Shown: piece after piece, positions 36,001 through 48,500 of the stretch
Position numbering within the stretch: the stretch's first letter is position 1
Layout of the letters: each line of letters begins with the position of its first letter
Assembly: GCA_030144725.1 (NCBI GenBank)
Contig: JASKMD010000004.1
Span: forward strand, 3,404,828 to 3,468,827
Source: Haematococcus lacustris
Taxonomy: Eukaryota > Chlorophyta > Chlorophyceae > Chlamydomonadales > Haematococcaceae
DNA: 64,000 bases
Direction of reading: 5' to 3'
Made by a program: the position numbers and the translations under genes
The notes under the pieces: generated by a model
Told to the model about the DNA's origin: nothing
The model's database searches: none
What the model saw: only the letters and a program-made list of their open reading frames with translations

Positions 36001-39000
36001 ACATGACAAGAGCTGCTTGGCAGTGAGCAGGGAGGGCTGTGGAGAGGATGCAAGCAAGCAGCAGCGCTTACATCCTAGACCACAGCATGGGTGACAATGC
36101 ATGCATCACTTCCTTTTCCACCCCTATCACCTTCACCTGAACAGCACAACAATGGGCGCTGCACCTGGCATGCATGCCTCAACCCACCTGCCTCAACCCA
36201 CCCCCATGCCTCAACCCACTCCTTTCCCTCTCTCCCGGTCCACCCCTAGCAGGGGTCCCTCACCTGAACATCATGATCTCCGCAATGAGCGTGAAGTCCG
36301 GCACCATCATGCTGACAGGCCGCAGGATGGCCTTCAGATTGTCGGGCAGCTCGGAGCGCCCCGCATAGCCCGGGTTCATGGTCACGAAGATGCCGCAGGT
36401 GGGGATGAGCCGGATCTCCTGGCCCAGGAAGATGAAGCGTTTGCGGCTCTCCTTGATGGCCTGAGCGGAGGCAGCAGGGCCAGGGCCAGGTGGCACATAC
36501 GCTAGGCATGGCGTGACCGCGTGTAGTGAGCCTCAGCCTGAGCCTGAGCCTGAGCTGTGGCATGCTGCAATGCCAACAGGCAAACGCCCCATGGTGTCTG
36601 TGTGCCATACTGCTCACGCCCTGGCCAGTGTCCTTCATTGCTTGCTGTCATTGAAATGCGCATCGCTGGGGTCACACTGGCTGACAAAGCCATAGGGTAG
36701 CTGGATGCCATGCCCACAACACTGTGCCCAGACTGGGCCCAGCCAGCTGGGGCTGGGCTTTGTTATGAGATGCACCCCTGGCTGGCGCAGGCTGCGCTGG
36801 CATCACTAGGCGCCAGGCAGTGCACCAGGCCCCAGGCATTAGCTGCTCTGGGTGCCACTTACCTGCATGACAGTGGCGATCTGTGTGGCCACCACACTGA
36901 GCACCTCCACCTCAATACGGTTGAACTCGTCCAGGCAGGTCCATGCCCCAGTCTGCGCCAGGCCGCTGAACATCTTGCCCGTCATCTTGTAGTCCACACC
37001 GTCAGAGCAGTTGAACACGATGACATAGCGGGCTAGAGCCTGCAGGGCAGCAGGCGACAGGGCATATGTCAGCAGGCAGCAGACAGGAACCACACTAAAC
37101 CTGCGTGACAGAGGTGATGGCGAAGAAGTGCACAGGCCAATACTTGGGTAAAAATGTTGCAAAGCCATGTCAAACATCAAAAGCATTAAGAGTTCATGAT
37201 CAGTAGCAGCAGCAGGTCATCGGCAGGCTGCGGGTTGGCCTGCAGCCCTGCCTCCACCACGACCCAGCCTGCAGGCCTGCCTGTCTCCACCACCATCTGC
37301 CTCCACCCCAGCCTGCGTGCAGCCCAGCTTGCCACTCCAGGCTGTGTGCGGCACACCTTGCCAAAGTCCTTCACCGTCTCCGTCTTGCCAGTACCAGCAG
37401 GGCCCAACGGGTTGCCGCCTCGCCGTGTGAACATGGCGGCACCCAAGGTCATGTAGCACCTGCACAGCATGCCCAGTGCCCAGCTAGCTTTATGAGTGCT
37501 GCCCATCACCACCACAGGTTGAAGTGCCCAATGAGCCGGCTACTGCGCAGCAGGCCCAGTACCACAGCCAACTGCCTCACAGCCTCCACCTCAACACCTC
37601 GGCCCCAAATATACACGCCCTGGCTTGCTAGGAGCATTGGACTGCTGGCTGCTGTGCTCGCAGCATGTCACACATGACATGACATACTTTGCCACACATT
37701 GCCGTGCTGCGTAGGGCTGCAGCACACATTGCCTGGGCTGTGGGTGCAGAACAGCCTATGAGCCTGAGCGCCGAGCATTGCTGAACAACATGCTGCTCAT
37801 CTCTCTGCTTGCAGGGTGTTGACTGGAGAGTTGACAAGGGAGGATCGTGGGCTGAGGGTGAGTCACCAACCACCTACCACCAACCACCTACCAAGGGTGG
37901 GACCCTTCCAGGCAGCTCAACACAGGGCTCTGTAGCTAGGTAGCCATGTAGCTAGGTAGCTAGGTGCAGCTAGCCCTAGGGAGCCTGCAGCTACCTGTCG
38001 GTGAGCGGGGTGATGACCAGGCGACCATTGTTGCCCTGGTATTCGTAGCCGTACACAAACACCGACAACACCTGCTTGACCACGCAGTCGTTCAGGTCCT
38101 TGTCCCAGTAAAAGCGCAGCTGGCTCACCCACTCAAAGTCGTTCACGCTGGTGCAGTTGCTCTTGCTCAGCTTCTCAATCACGTCACGCGCGTGCACCTG
38201 CGGCAAACGCACCGTCAAACACCTGAGGTGCACACAGCACTTGGATGCACCCTGAAATAGCCTAGATAATGGAACCCTTTATCTAGGATTTTCCAAAGCG
38301 AAATCCTAAAAACAACAAAATGATACATTATTATAGTGATTAATATCATGATTAGAGCACTAAAACATGCTCAACCAGGGGTTGCATGCACAATGCCAGG
38401 GAAGAATGCACAGGGGTGGCTGCAGGACATAACAACTGGACGTCTACCTCTGCCACGTGCACCAATGACGATGATGATGAGGGCAGCCACATACTGACAC
38501 GGCTCTTGCAGGGCTGGTGGCACCACATGGGTGCTGAGGCGTGGCATGGTCCAGGCAGCAGTGCCTACCCACCTCGATGGTGATGAGAGAAACCACCTTG
38601 TTGCGTTCCACCTTGTTCAGCTTGGACCGCGTAACGGCAGTGAGCTTGTTCAGGTAGCTGACCCACTTCTTCTTCAGCGCTTTCACGGCTCGTCGCGCGT
38701 TCTCAAGGTCGCCCAACGCCTTCTCACACTCAAACGTCCACACAATCTGTCCAGCGGTGATGATCATCTGCCCCTGGTTGTCCTTGACCCACTTCTCCTT
38801 CTTTGTGGCTGCGGGCAGGGCACAGTCGGGTTTCCAGATAAGACACGTAAAGCAGGCACAAGGATAGGCGAGGCATGGCATGGCGTGGCGGAGGAGGAAG
38901 AGCGTGAAGCCTTGTGTTCAGCAACCGGTTACCTTTGCTGTCCTCCAGCACCTTGTACAGGTGCTTCTTGGTGGTGGCAAACATGGCCTCCTCCACGCGG

Positions 39001-42000
39001 TTCAGCCACTCCTCTGGCCGGCCTTCCGTGACCACTGGCCCAGCAAATGGCAGATACTCCCCTGCACCACAGTGTGACCATGGCACCACAGTGTGACCAT
39101 GGCAGATACTCCCCTGCACCACAGTGTGACCATGTACACCTTTTACTTTGGCCGGACCATGCACAAGGGGCTGGTGCTAGCACTGTGGCATGTGGGACTG
39201 GTCAGGCTCCTGGATTACACTGCCTAGGTCACACTGCCTGAGTCACACTGCCTGGGTCACACTGCCTGAGGTCTCACCGTCAGGGGAGTGAATCCCCAGG
39301 GACAGGTACTGCTTGCGCTCATTGTCCCCTGGCGTGTTCATGTCCAGCTTCTTGATGCCTTCAAAGCACTTCTTCAGGTGTGACTGCACGTTCAGAGGGT
39401 CTTTGGCCTGGCCCAGGATCTCCAGCAGGTCGTCAGAGGACAAGAAGTAGAAGCGGGGGAACTGCAGACAAAGGGCAGGGCGGGGGGCAGCAGCTGGAGG
39501 GACATTGTGGGACTACCAACCTAAGACTGCATGAGGAGCCTAGTCCGGTAGCATGTTCAGTAGCATGCAGCTCTCTGTTGGGCATGCATATTCAAGCAGC
39601 AGCCACTCTGAGATCGCCACCAGCAGCGGTTTGCACCAGTGTTTTGTTGTTTTCAGCGCTGTTAAGAAGCCATATCTGAGGGGTAGCCTTGCGCTATTGG
39701 TAGCTACCCGGTGCAATCACTGATGTGGAATCACTGATGTGGTGGTTTTGAATCCGCTGTCAGACTGGGGTGCACTGTGTAGAGTTTAGCACAGCAGCAG
39801 GAGCAGCAAGAGCAGCTGTAGTCAAGGCAGCCAGGCAGCCCAGGAGGCAGCGCACCTGCTGCCGCTTGTTCTCCAGGTAGTTCTCAAGGCTCTTCTGGAT
39901 TCGCTCCAGCTTTGCATCCATGTCCTGGAATGATAGAGAGCAGCAGCAACGGCAGCAGCAGCTACTCAATGTACAGCAATGTGAGCCATCACCACCACTA
40001 TCAGTTGCTCCCAATGCTTCCCTGGTGTTGGCTGTCGTGTTGCATGTCGTGTCGCATGTTGTGTTGCCTGCTGCTTCCCTCCTTTGCCGTACAATGTCAC
40101 CTTACGCTGCCTGAACACCTGCTGCCCGAGCACCTTTCTCCTCGCCGGCCTTTGTTTTTGTGCTTGCAGGCTGCATGTATGGCTGCTGGTGCGCTGAAGC
40201 GCTTTCCTGCTCGTGCACTGCATGCCTCGGTGTCTGCTTGGCCAGCTCACCTGGAATGTGTCCAGCAGCCCTGCTGCGGTGCAGGCCTTCAGGCAGTTGG
40301 CCTGCCCGGCCAGCTGGCGCATGAGGCGGCTGAAGGTGGCATGCACATTCTCAAACATGATGCTCTCCTGGGGCAGCTGCTTGCGGATGTCCTCGCTGCC
40401 GATGAAGATGTTTTCCAGGTACATCCAGTTGCGCTGGACCTGCGCAGCCAGGGCGGGCACAGCAGCAGCCCATGCAGGGGGTCAGCACCATGTGGCTGCT
40501 GCCGTGCACTGTGGCTGCCTAAGCCCCTTTGGTGGTGGTGGTGGTGGTGGTGGTCATTGTCCTGGGTGCCAACACCTGCCAGGTGACATGCTGTCGTCTG
40601 CCACCTTTCAATATTGCTGCTGCCACCTCTGCCTGGGCTACTCCTGCACTGTAGTGTGAGCCCTAGTGTGGGGCAGCTATGAGCCCAAGGCGCCCAAGGA
40701 AGCTAGGGGTGCCAGTACTGCCAAGGCCAAAGCCAGGTCCAGGCCCAGGAGCAGGGCGGGTAGCCACACCTGCAGGATGATTTCCACGGTTTCGCTGATG
40801 TGGCTCAACGTCTTCTCCCAGTATGAGATGTCCTTCTCGAACACCACAAAGAACTTGGATGCCTGCAACAGTACGGTTGTCACACCAGGCATATCAACCA
40901 GGCATGCAGGGAGGCGCATGACGTCGAACACAATGGGCAACACAGTACACTGTACACAGCACACTATAAATTGTGATGTACAGTGTGACATGTAAGATGC
41001 GATGTACGATGCAAGATTGCCGAGTGTACAACACTCGTTAGCCACCTTCATGGTGCTGAGCAGGACGCTGTGCTCCTCCAGCGCAGCAAACACCTCCTCC
41101 GTGCTGCGCAGCTTGTAGGTGGACTTGTACTCAGCCATGTCCAGGGCTAGGCTGGTCCAGGCGCTGGCAATGGCCTACAGGGTGGTTCAGCCACACACAG
41201 CAGCAGCCCTCACACCCCAGCACATCATCTCAACATGTCAGCATGGATCGGGACTATATCTTGCACCATGTTTGCGAGCAAAAGGGTACAATACGGTTCA
41301 AGCTACTTCCCCCGGGCAACACCTCATCGCAAACACCTTGGACTACCCTGAACCATCTTGGACCACCCTGGGTTTGACACGGCTCTCCTCAGTTTGCTTG
41401 GGAGCGGTCCAACTCCAACCCTGGGCTCCAACCCTGGGCTGGCCATCCTGTCATGCCATGCACCTATGCAGCCCCCTTGTCCAGGATCACTTGCCTTGAT
41501 GTTGTTCTCGATGGCCAGCTCCTTGGTGGCATTGACGCTCAGCTCAGCAATGAACTCCACGTGCTGGTCAAGCCGCAGCTGCACCATGCTGTCCAGCGTG
41601 AAGCCCTCTGAGTGAGGGTTGAACACAGCACCAATCTGCTCCATGAGCTGCTGCCAATGGCGGTTGCGCATGGCTGGGTTGCGCAGGTCGGTGATGAGGG
41701 GCATGGTGCGCTTGAAGGCGTCAATGAGGTCACGGAGCCACGTCCACACGGGCCAGGTCTTGATGTCCCGGCCCATCTTGGCCACACTCTTGCTGATGCG
41801 CACAGCCACCTCCTCCATCTCCTCCACCTGGGACAGGAGCCAACGCATCACACCCGGTCAGCCCAGAGAGCATTGCTGGGGACAGATGGCCCTGAAGGTG
41901 AGACCATCTACCTGCTGTCTGCATGTATCATGACGTGAGCCTGCACTTACCTCGTGACACCAGGTACCAGGTCACTTTCGTCATCAGTATTACTATTATT

Positions 42001-42461
42001 CCTCTTGGTGCTACTACTATTGGTTCTACTACTGTTACTACTACTACTACACACTCCGGATGTGTCAGGTTGTTGTGGCGGTTGGGAGGGACAGTGGCTG
42101 CTGCTGCTGCGGTCTGGCAAGGCAGATGACAGAGATGAGGGCCCAGCTGGCACTGTCTCGCTGGCCTGGCTGGGCTGCGCTGCAGACAGCATGCCCGACA
42201 GACGGAGTACAGAGTACAGCACTGTGGGCGCCTGCCTTTGCAGCCTGCTCCCTGTGCTGTTGGGGGCCAGCGACCCAAGCTGCACTGCCTGCCATAACCC
42301 ACCCGCACCAGCCCACCCTTCATCCAGCCTCATCAAGCACCTTGATGTCTGCAAAGGCGCCGTCTTTCCAGGATGCATAGTAGCCCTGCCACTCTCCCAC
42401 AAGGCCCCATATCTTGTTTAACAGGTCCAGGTCCTTCTCCATGCTGGCCAGCTCCTAAAGT

Positions 42462-42528
<67 letters not shown>

Positions 42529-45500
42529 CATCTCAGCACGCAGTGTTAAGGCCACATGCTCATGGCACATGCTCCACGAGGCGGCCTGCACAGCAATGTC
42601 TTGGTGAAGCCTGGTGGGTGCTGTGTCTGCAACTTTCAGCACTAGGACCCAGGCACTAGAGCTGTCCAGACCCATGAAGTGCAGTCATCACGCAGAACAA
42701 ACACCAGTTGAAAGAAAGAAAGACTAAGCCCTTGGCATCGGGCGTGCATCAAGGGAGGAGAGTAGCCTCGGGGCATGCCCTGGCTAGCCTCCCTCAAGAA
42801 CACTAGTTAAGTATGGGTATACCTCAACTGCACTCTACCAAACCCTACGAGGCAGGCTGGCTGCGCATTTGCAGGTGGCAGGCTGGTTGCGCAGGCTGTT
42901 TCACATGACGTGCCCCTAATATTGTTGAGTGCAACTCTGACTGATCTGGACTAAGACTGATCTGGACTAACCAACAGACAGGCGTGGTTATCTGCCAGCT
43001 GCCGGCTGGCACACTGACCTTGTAAGCGGGCTGGGCAATGTTGAAGATGTCCATCCCAGCCTTCAGCTCCACTGCCCGCCTCCTGAACTCCGCAATGGCC
43101 TCCCTGCTGCTGTCCATGAATGCAACGGCTTGGGCGCTGCTGGTCTTATCATGGGAGAAGGGAGCCTCCTTGGCAAAATCATCAGCCGCCTGGCTGATGT
43201 CCTTGAGGAAGGTGTCCAGCAGGTGCTTGACCTGGTGGCAGGAAAGCAGGGGTGGTGGGGCATGCTAGCAATGGCAGGGTTGGCTGCAGTATGCAAGCAC
43301 ACAGTTTGCCCAGCCAATGTTCAAGATTGGGGGCATGCTAGCATTTTGTGCCCCTTTGGAGGTGCCCTTTAGAGGTGCCCTGTGGGTGGTAATGTAGGTG
43401 GTAGGCAACCGTTTTGTAGGAGTCCACACTGAGTGTTCCACTGCAATGAAGGCTCAAGGTTGAGGGCTAAGGTGCTGGCAATGGCATCAAAGGTCTGAAG
43501 CGGTTCCAATGTGCATGTCTGGGGTGACTGCAGTATGCAAGTGCACAGCTTGTCCAGTTGATGTTCAGGAGGCTTGGCTTGTGCGACATGCTTGTCTGCC
43601 TGTTTCCACCCCAAGCTGTGCACAGCACTTAACAACATCCAGTGCTGCAGCCTTGGAGTGTCATGAGGGAGCTCCATCCGGCCATGCCAATTACCACACC
43701 AACTGCCTGGCTGCACGCAAGGCAGTTTGTCAGGCAGCCCCTGCCTGCCATGCCAAAGCAGCTGGACAGCTTGCGGTGTTTTCCACAGAATGCTTAGGCA
43801 CAGTCCAGGCCCCTCCATGCCCCGCACCTTGTCCCTGAAGCTGTCCTTGAACTTCTCCAGCCGCACCGCCGCCTCATCGAGGGCATGCTGGTGTGCTGCC
43901 CAGGCTGAGTCCAGCGCCTCCAGCTGAGCTATCTGCTCCTCAGCGATCTGGATCTCGTACTTGTCCAGCACACGGTAACGCTCCCTGCAGCCCCACCAGT
44001 GTGATGCCACAGCTACCTGTCAGCTACTCTGTACCTGTCAGCTACACACTGCAGCTTGGTCCAACACTCCCCACAGCAGCTCGCACAATCAACATTGCCC
44101 TGACACTTTTACAACCCCTTGAGTGTGACGATAGAGTAACCTCAGGCCACATCATAATGACAAGTGGATGTATCAGGCGGGCACACATCACGTGCATGCA
44201 GGCTGAGGGCTGGCAGCGCACCGCAGAGGCTCAAATCGCAGCTCAGTGCGTTTGCGCTCGTCCATGAGCTTGCGGTGCAGGTTCACCAGGTCGGCCAGCT
44301 GCTCCATGTTGCTGGGCACTACCTTCAAAGAGTCAGCACTGTGGGCAAGGAGCAGAAAGCAGCAGTCCGTGGGCAGGTGGCATGCGGGAGTACAGAGGCG
44401 GAGGTAAAGTTTTGACAGGTGTGGAGCAAGGTTTGAGCACGTTGGAGGAGTTGATAAGGAGCAGTTGTGGGCGTTGGTATGAAGCAGCAAGTGGCTATGG
44501 GTGTGAATGGAGTACAGCAGGAACACTGTGAGGAGGTAGTGATGCGGGGAAGTCATCCAACCCATCAGGGGTGGTCCTGGTGACTGAGTACAAGGTCCAG
44601 CACTGCATGCTGCCCTCAGCTGCTTGAGGTCCTGGTAATGGAGTACAGGTGCAGCATTATAGGAGGGTGGTGGGAATACAGGTGGTGCGCAAGGGGTGGC
44701 CAGCTGGCGAGGTGTGGTGTGCCTGGAGGTGCAACAAGAGGCATGTCGATAGGTGATAGGTGCAGGCATGACCGCACGAGCTAGCGACGTTCACACCTTT
44801 GCTTGAAGTGTGCGTGCAGGGACTTGAGCTCTGTCGCTGCCAGCTGGGCCAGCAGGCCGGTGAAGCGGCTGACCCACTGCTCGCAGTGCCCTATCAGGGT
44901 CTGCTTCAACGCGCCGCACTCTATGTGCAGGAAGCGCATGGTGGTGGTGCTCTCCTCGCCCTGCGGGCCACCCAGCGCAGGGCAGCTGAGGGCAGGGGGA
45001 CATGCAGCAGGTCAGGTCAGGTCAGGTCAGGTCAGGTCAGGTCAGGTCAGGTCAGGTCAGGTCAGGTCAGGTCAGGTCAGGTCAGGTCAGGTCAGGTCAG
45101 GTCAGGTCAGGTCAGGTCAGGTCAGGTCAGGTCAGGTCAGGTCAGGTCAGGTCAGGTCAGGTCAGGTCAGGTCAGGTCAGGTCAGGTCAGGTCAGGTCAG
45201 GTCAGGTCAGGTCAGGTCAGGTCAGGTCAGGTCAGGTCAGGTCAGGTCAGGTCAGGTCAGGTCAGGTCAGGTCAGGTCAGGTCAGGTCAGGTCAGGTCAG
45301 GTCAGGTCAGGTCAGGTCAGGTCAGGTCAGGTCAGGTCAGGTCAGGTCAGGTCAGGTCAGGTCAGGTCAGGTCAGGTCAGGTCAGGTCAGGTCAGGTCAG
45401 GTCGGCTGAGGACAGGGTAGAGATCAGTGCAGGCTGGTGGCTTGGGAGGCCAGCAGTGGGTAGGCATCATGCAGCAGGGCAGCCAAGGGCAGGGGCTGAG

Positions 45501-48500
45501 GGCATGCCAGAGTGCTTAAGGCACACAGCAGGCAGTGTTGTGACAGGAGCAGTCTGCGCCTGGCCCAATCACACAAGGGGCTGAACTTCTCACCTCCAAC
45601 TCATCACTGTCGACTTACATGCGGCCCAGAGCATCTACTGCGTGCAACCCTAACCCTAACCCTAGTCCACATCCTCCTAGCCACTGTCGACCTGTAGGGC
45701 CCAGGACTGCCTACAAAGGATTGTGTGCAACCCACCCATGCGCCCACTCACCTGCACCTCCTCCTGCAGCTGGCTGTAGCGCGTGATGTCTGTCTCAAAT
45801 GCCGCCAGTGTTTTCTGTGCCTTCTCATAGCGCCTGATGTACGCCTCCTTGTCCATCTCCCAGATGTGCTTGTACTTCTTCTCCCAATAGTTCAGGAAGC
45901 TGCAGACGTGGGCATGACCGGGACTTGTCAGTATGGCAGCAGGTGCAGGTAGCAGCTGAACTTAACGACCTATGGAGGGAGCAGCTGGGGCAAGGCAGGG
46001 CAGGGGAGAGTAGGCAGCAGCAGGGGTTTGCCAGTACAGGCCCTGGTGGTGGTGAAGGTGGTCACCAGAACCTGCCCCTGTACAGGGCCAGCAGTCAGCA
46101 GGCCACCCCAGCCCCATGACCTCCAACATCCAACATCTGTCAGCAGGCCACCCCAGCCCCATGACCTCCAACATGCTGATAGCTATGATGCCACCGTGAT
46201 CGTGACTGTAATCTTACCTTAGCCTACCCGTCTCACTTACTTTTGGACCTTGTCAACGATGGAGGTGATGCCAGAGGTGATCTGCATGATGGTCTTCAGC
46301 ACTGCATCCTCATCGCTGCTGATGACCTCATACAGGGAGGGCAAGGGCTTGGGCTGTGGGGCACCTGCCTCCTCCAGATCCCGTCTCTTCAGCAACAGCA
46401 TCGACAGCAGAGGGGTGAGGATGGCGGGTGGCCTCAACAGAAGGGCAGCACCAAGAGCAGCAGCGGGTTAAGGATGGCAGTAAGCAAGCCTGGGCGGGTG
46501 GGCGGGTTCGCCAGGGGCTGTGCCCAAGGGTGAGTGGGTGAACAGGTTCTGGCAGCCAACTGAGGACAGCACTGAGTACAGGAGTCTCACTGTGGGGCAT
46601 TTCGGGGTGAGTCCCGATAAACATGCCCAGGGTGCAGGATCAGGTCCAAGCCAAGTGTGCTGGCTGCGGTAGTGGCCCTCCTCCCCTGCCCACCTGCTTC
46701 TCAGTGAGCTGCAAGGCCAGGCGGGGCACGGCCTTGATGACGGTGATCAGGTTGCGGCTGACGCGGTGGATCATGTCAAACAGGGACTGGATGGTGGGCG
46801 ACAGCTCCACCTGCGGCGCCACCATCCCCCGGCACCACTAGCTCGACCCATGTTTGATGATGGCGCTATATATAGCGTTCGTTATATAATGCCATGATTT
46901 TTATGTTGCCTTGCGCTTAACTTGAGCCGAGTATGGTCAAGCTCTGAACTCGAGGGTGTGAACCTTGATGCAAGGCCTACTGGGGCAGGGGCACCGACAC
47001 TGGGTACCAGTGTTTATTTTGCGCTATATATAGCGTTCGCTATGAAATGCCATATTTCAGGGGGCGTTTTGCGCTATATAACGAGCCTGACAATGTTTCG
47101 AATTATGGTCGAGCTATAAATACAAGTGTATTAACCTATGCCATGTCACTTTAAGCTATAGATCATGCATCAGGGCGAAACGAAAAAAACACTGCTGGGT
47201 ACCCTAAGGCCCCTGGCCCTTTTTACTTATGATGCTGGTGTACCGATTAGTTGGGCCATGCCAACCTAAACGCTAGCTCACCTGCCTGCCCACCTGCCTG
47301 CCCGCATGCCCACCTTGTTGCTCCTCTCCAGCACCATGGTGACCTGGAAGATGGGGGACACTTCAGTCTTGGCGTCACCATTCAGCAGCCGACTCAGCTC
47401 CTGCAGGCAGGCATGACCAGGGGGATGAGATGCTGCCACAATACTGCAGGGCAGGTCTTTTGGAGGCCAGCCATGCAGCACACACAACATTTTGAGCCAT
47501 GTAACTATGATGACCTGAATAATGGAGCGAACAACCAGGAAGCAGGAGCAAAAATGCAGAGAGGCAGACTGAGATGCTGCGGCAGTCTGAAGGATATGGG
47601 TGAGGGGTGGAGGACCTGCTTGAGGAGTAGGGAGGAAGAGAGGGGCTGGGAAGGAAGGGGGTGGGAGGGAAGCAAGGGGAGCTTGTCGTCTGTTGCAACC
47701 TGGGAAGGGAAAGACCAGGGAAAGTAAGGGAGGGAGGGAGGGAGGGAGGGAGGGAGGGAGGGAGGGAGGGAGGGAGGGAGGGAGGGAGGGAGGGAGGGAG
47801 GGAGGGAGGGAGGGAGGGAGGGAGGGAGGGAGGGAGGGAGGGAGGGAGGGAGGGAGGGAGGGAGGGAGGGAGGGAGGGAGGGAGGGAGGGAGGGAGGGAG
47901 GGAGGGAGGGAGGGAGGGAGGGAGGGAGGGAGGGAGGGAGGGAGGGAGGGAGGGAGGGAGGGAGGGAGGGAGGGAGGGAGGGAGGGAGGGAGGGAGGGAG
48001 GGAGGGAGGGAGGGAGGGAGGGAGGGAGGGAGGGAGGGAGGGAGGGAGGGAGGGAGGGAGGGAGGGAGGGAGGGAGGGAGGGAGGGAGGGAGGGAGGGAG
48101 GGAGGGAGGGAGGGAGGGAGGGAGGGAGGGAGGGAGGGAGGGAGGGAGGGAGGGGAAAGGAGAGGGGCAGTCCGACCTGCAGGGACTTCTTCACCGCATG
48201 CCGCAATGCCTCCTCCATCTTCTTGTCCACCTTCTGGCTGAAGCGCACCCACTCCCGCTGCACCTCCTCGCTGTCTGACTCAAAGATCTGCAGCCACCCC
48301 GCAGAGCCAGGGCAGGCTGTGAGGCGGAGGCCTGGTTGTGGTCCAGGCAAGGGCAGGTGAGGGTGGCAGTGGGGCGTGCAGGAGACAGGCATGCAGGCGG
48401 GAGGGGTAGGGGCGGGCAAACCAGCCTGGATGTGATCTGGGCAGGGGCCAGTGAGCATGGAAGTGTGTCGTGCAAGAGGCAGGCATGCAGGCGGGCGGAG

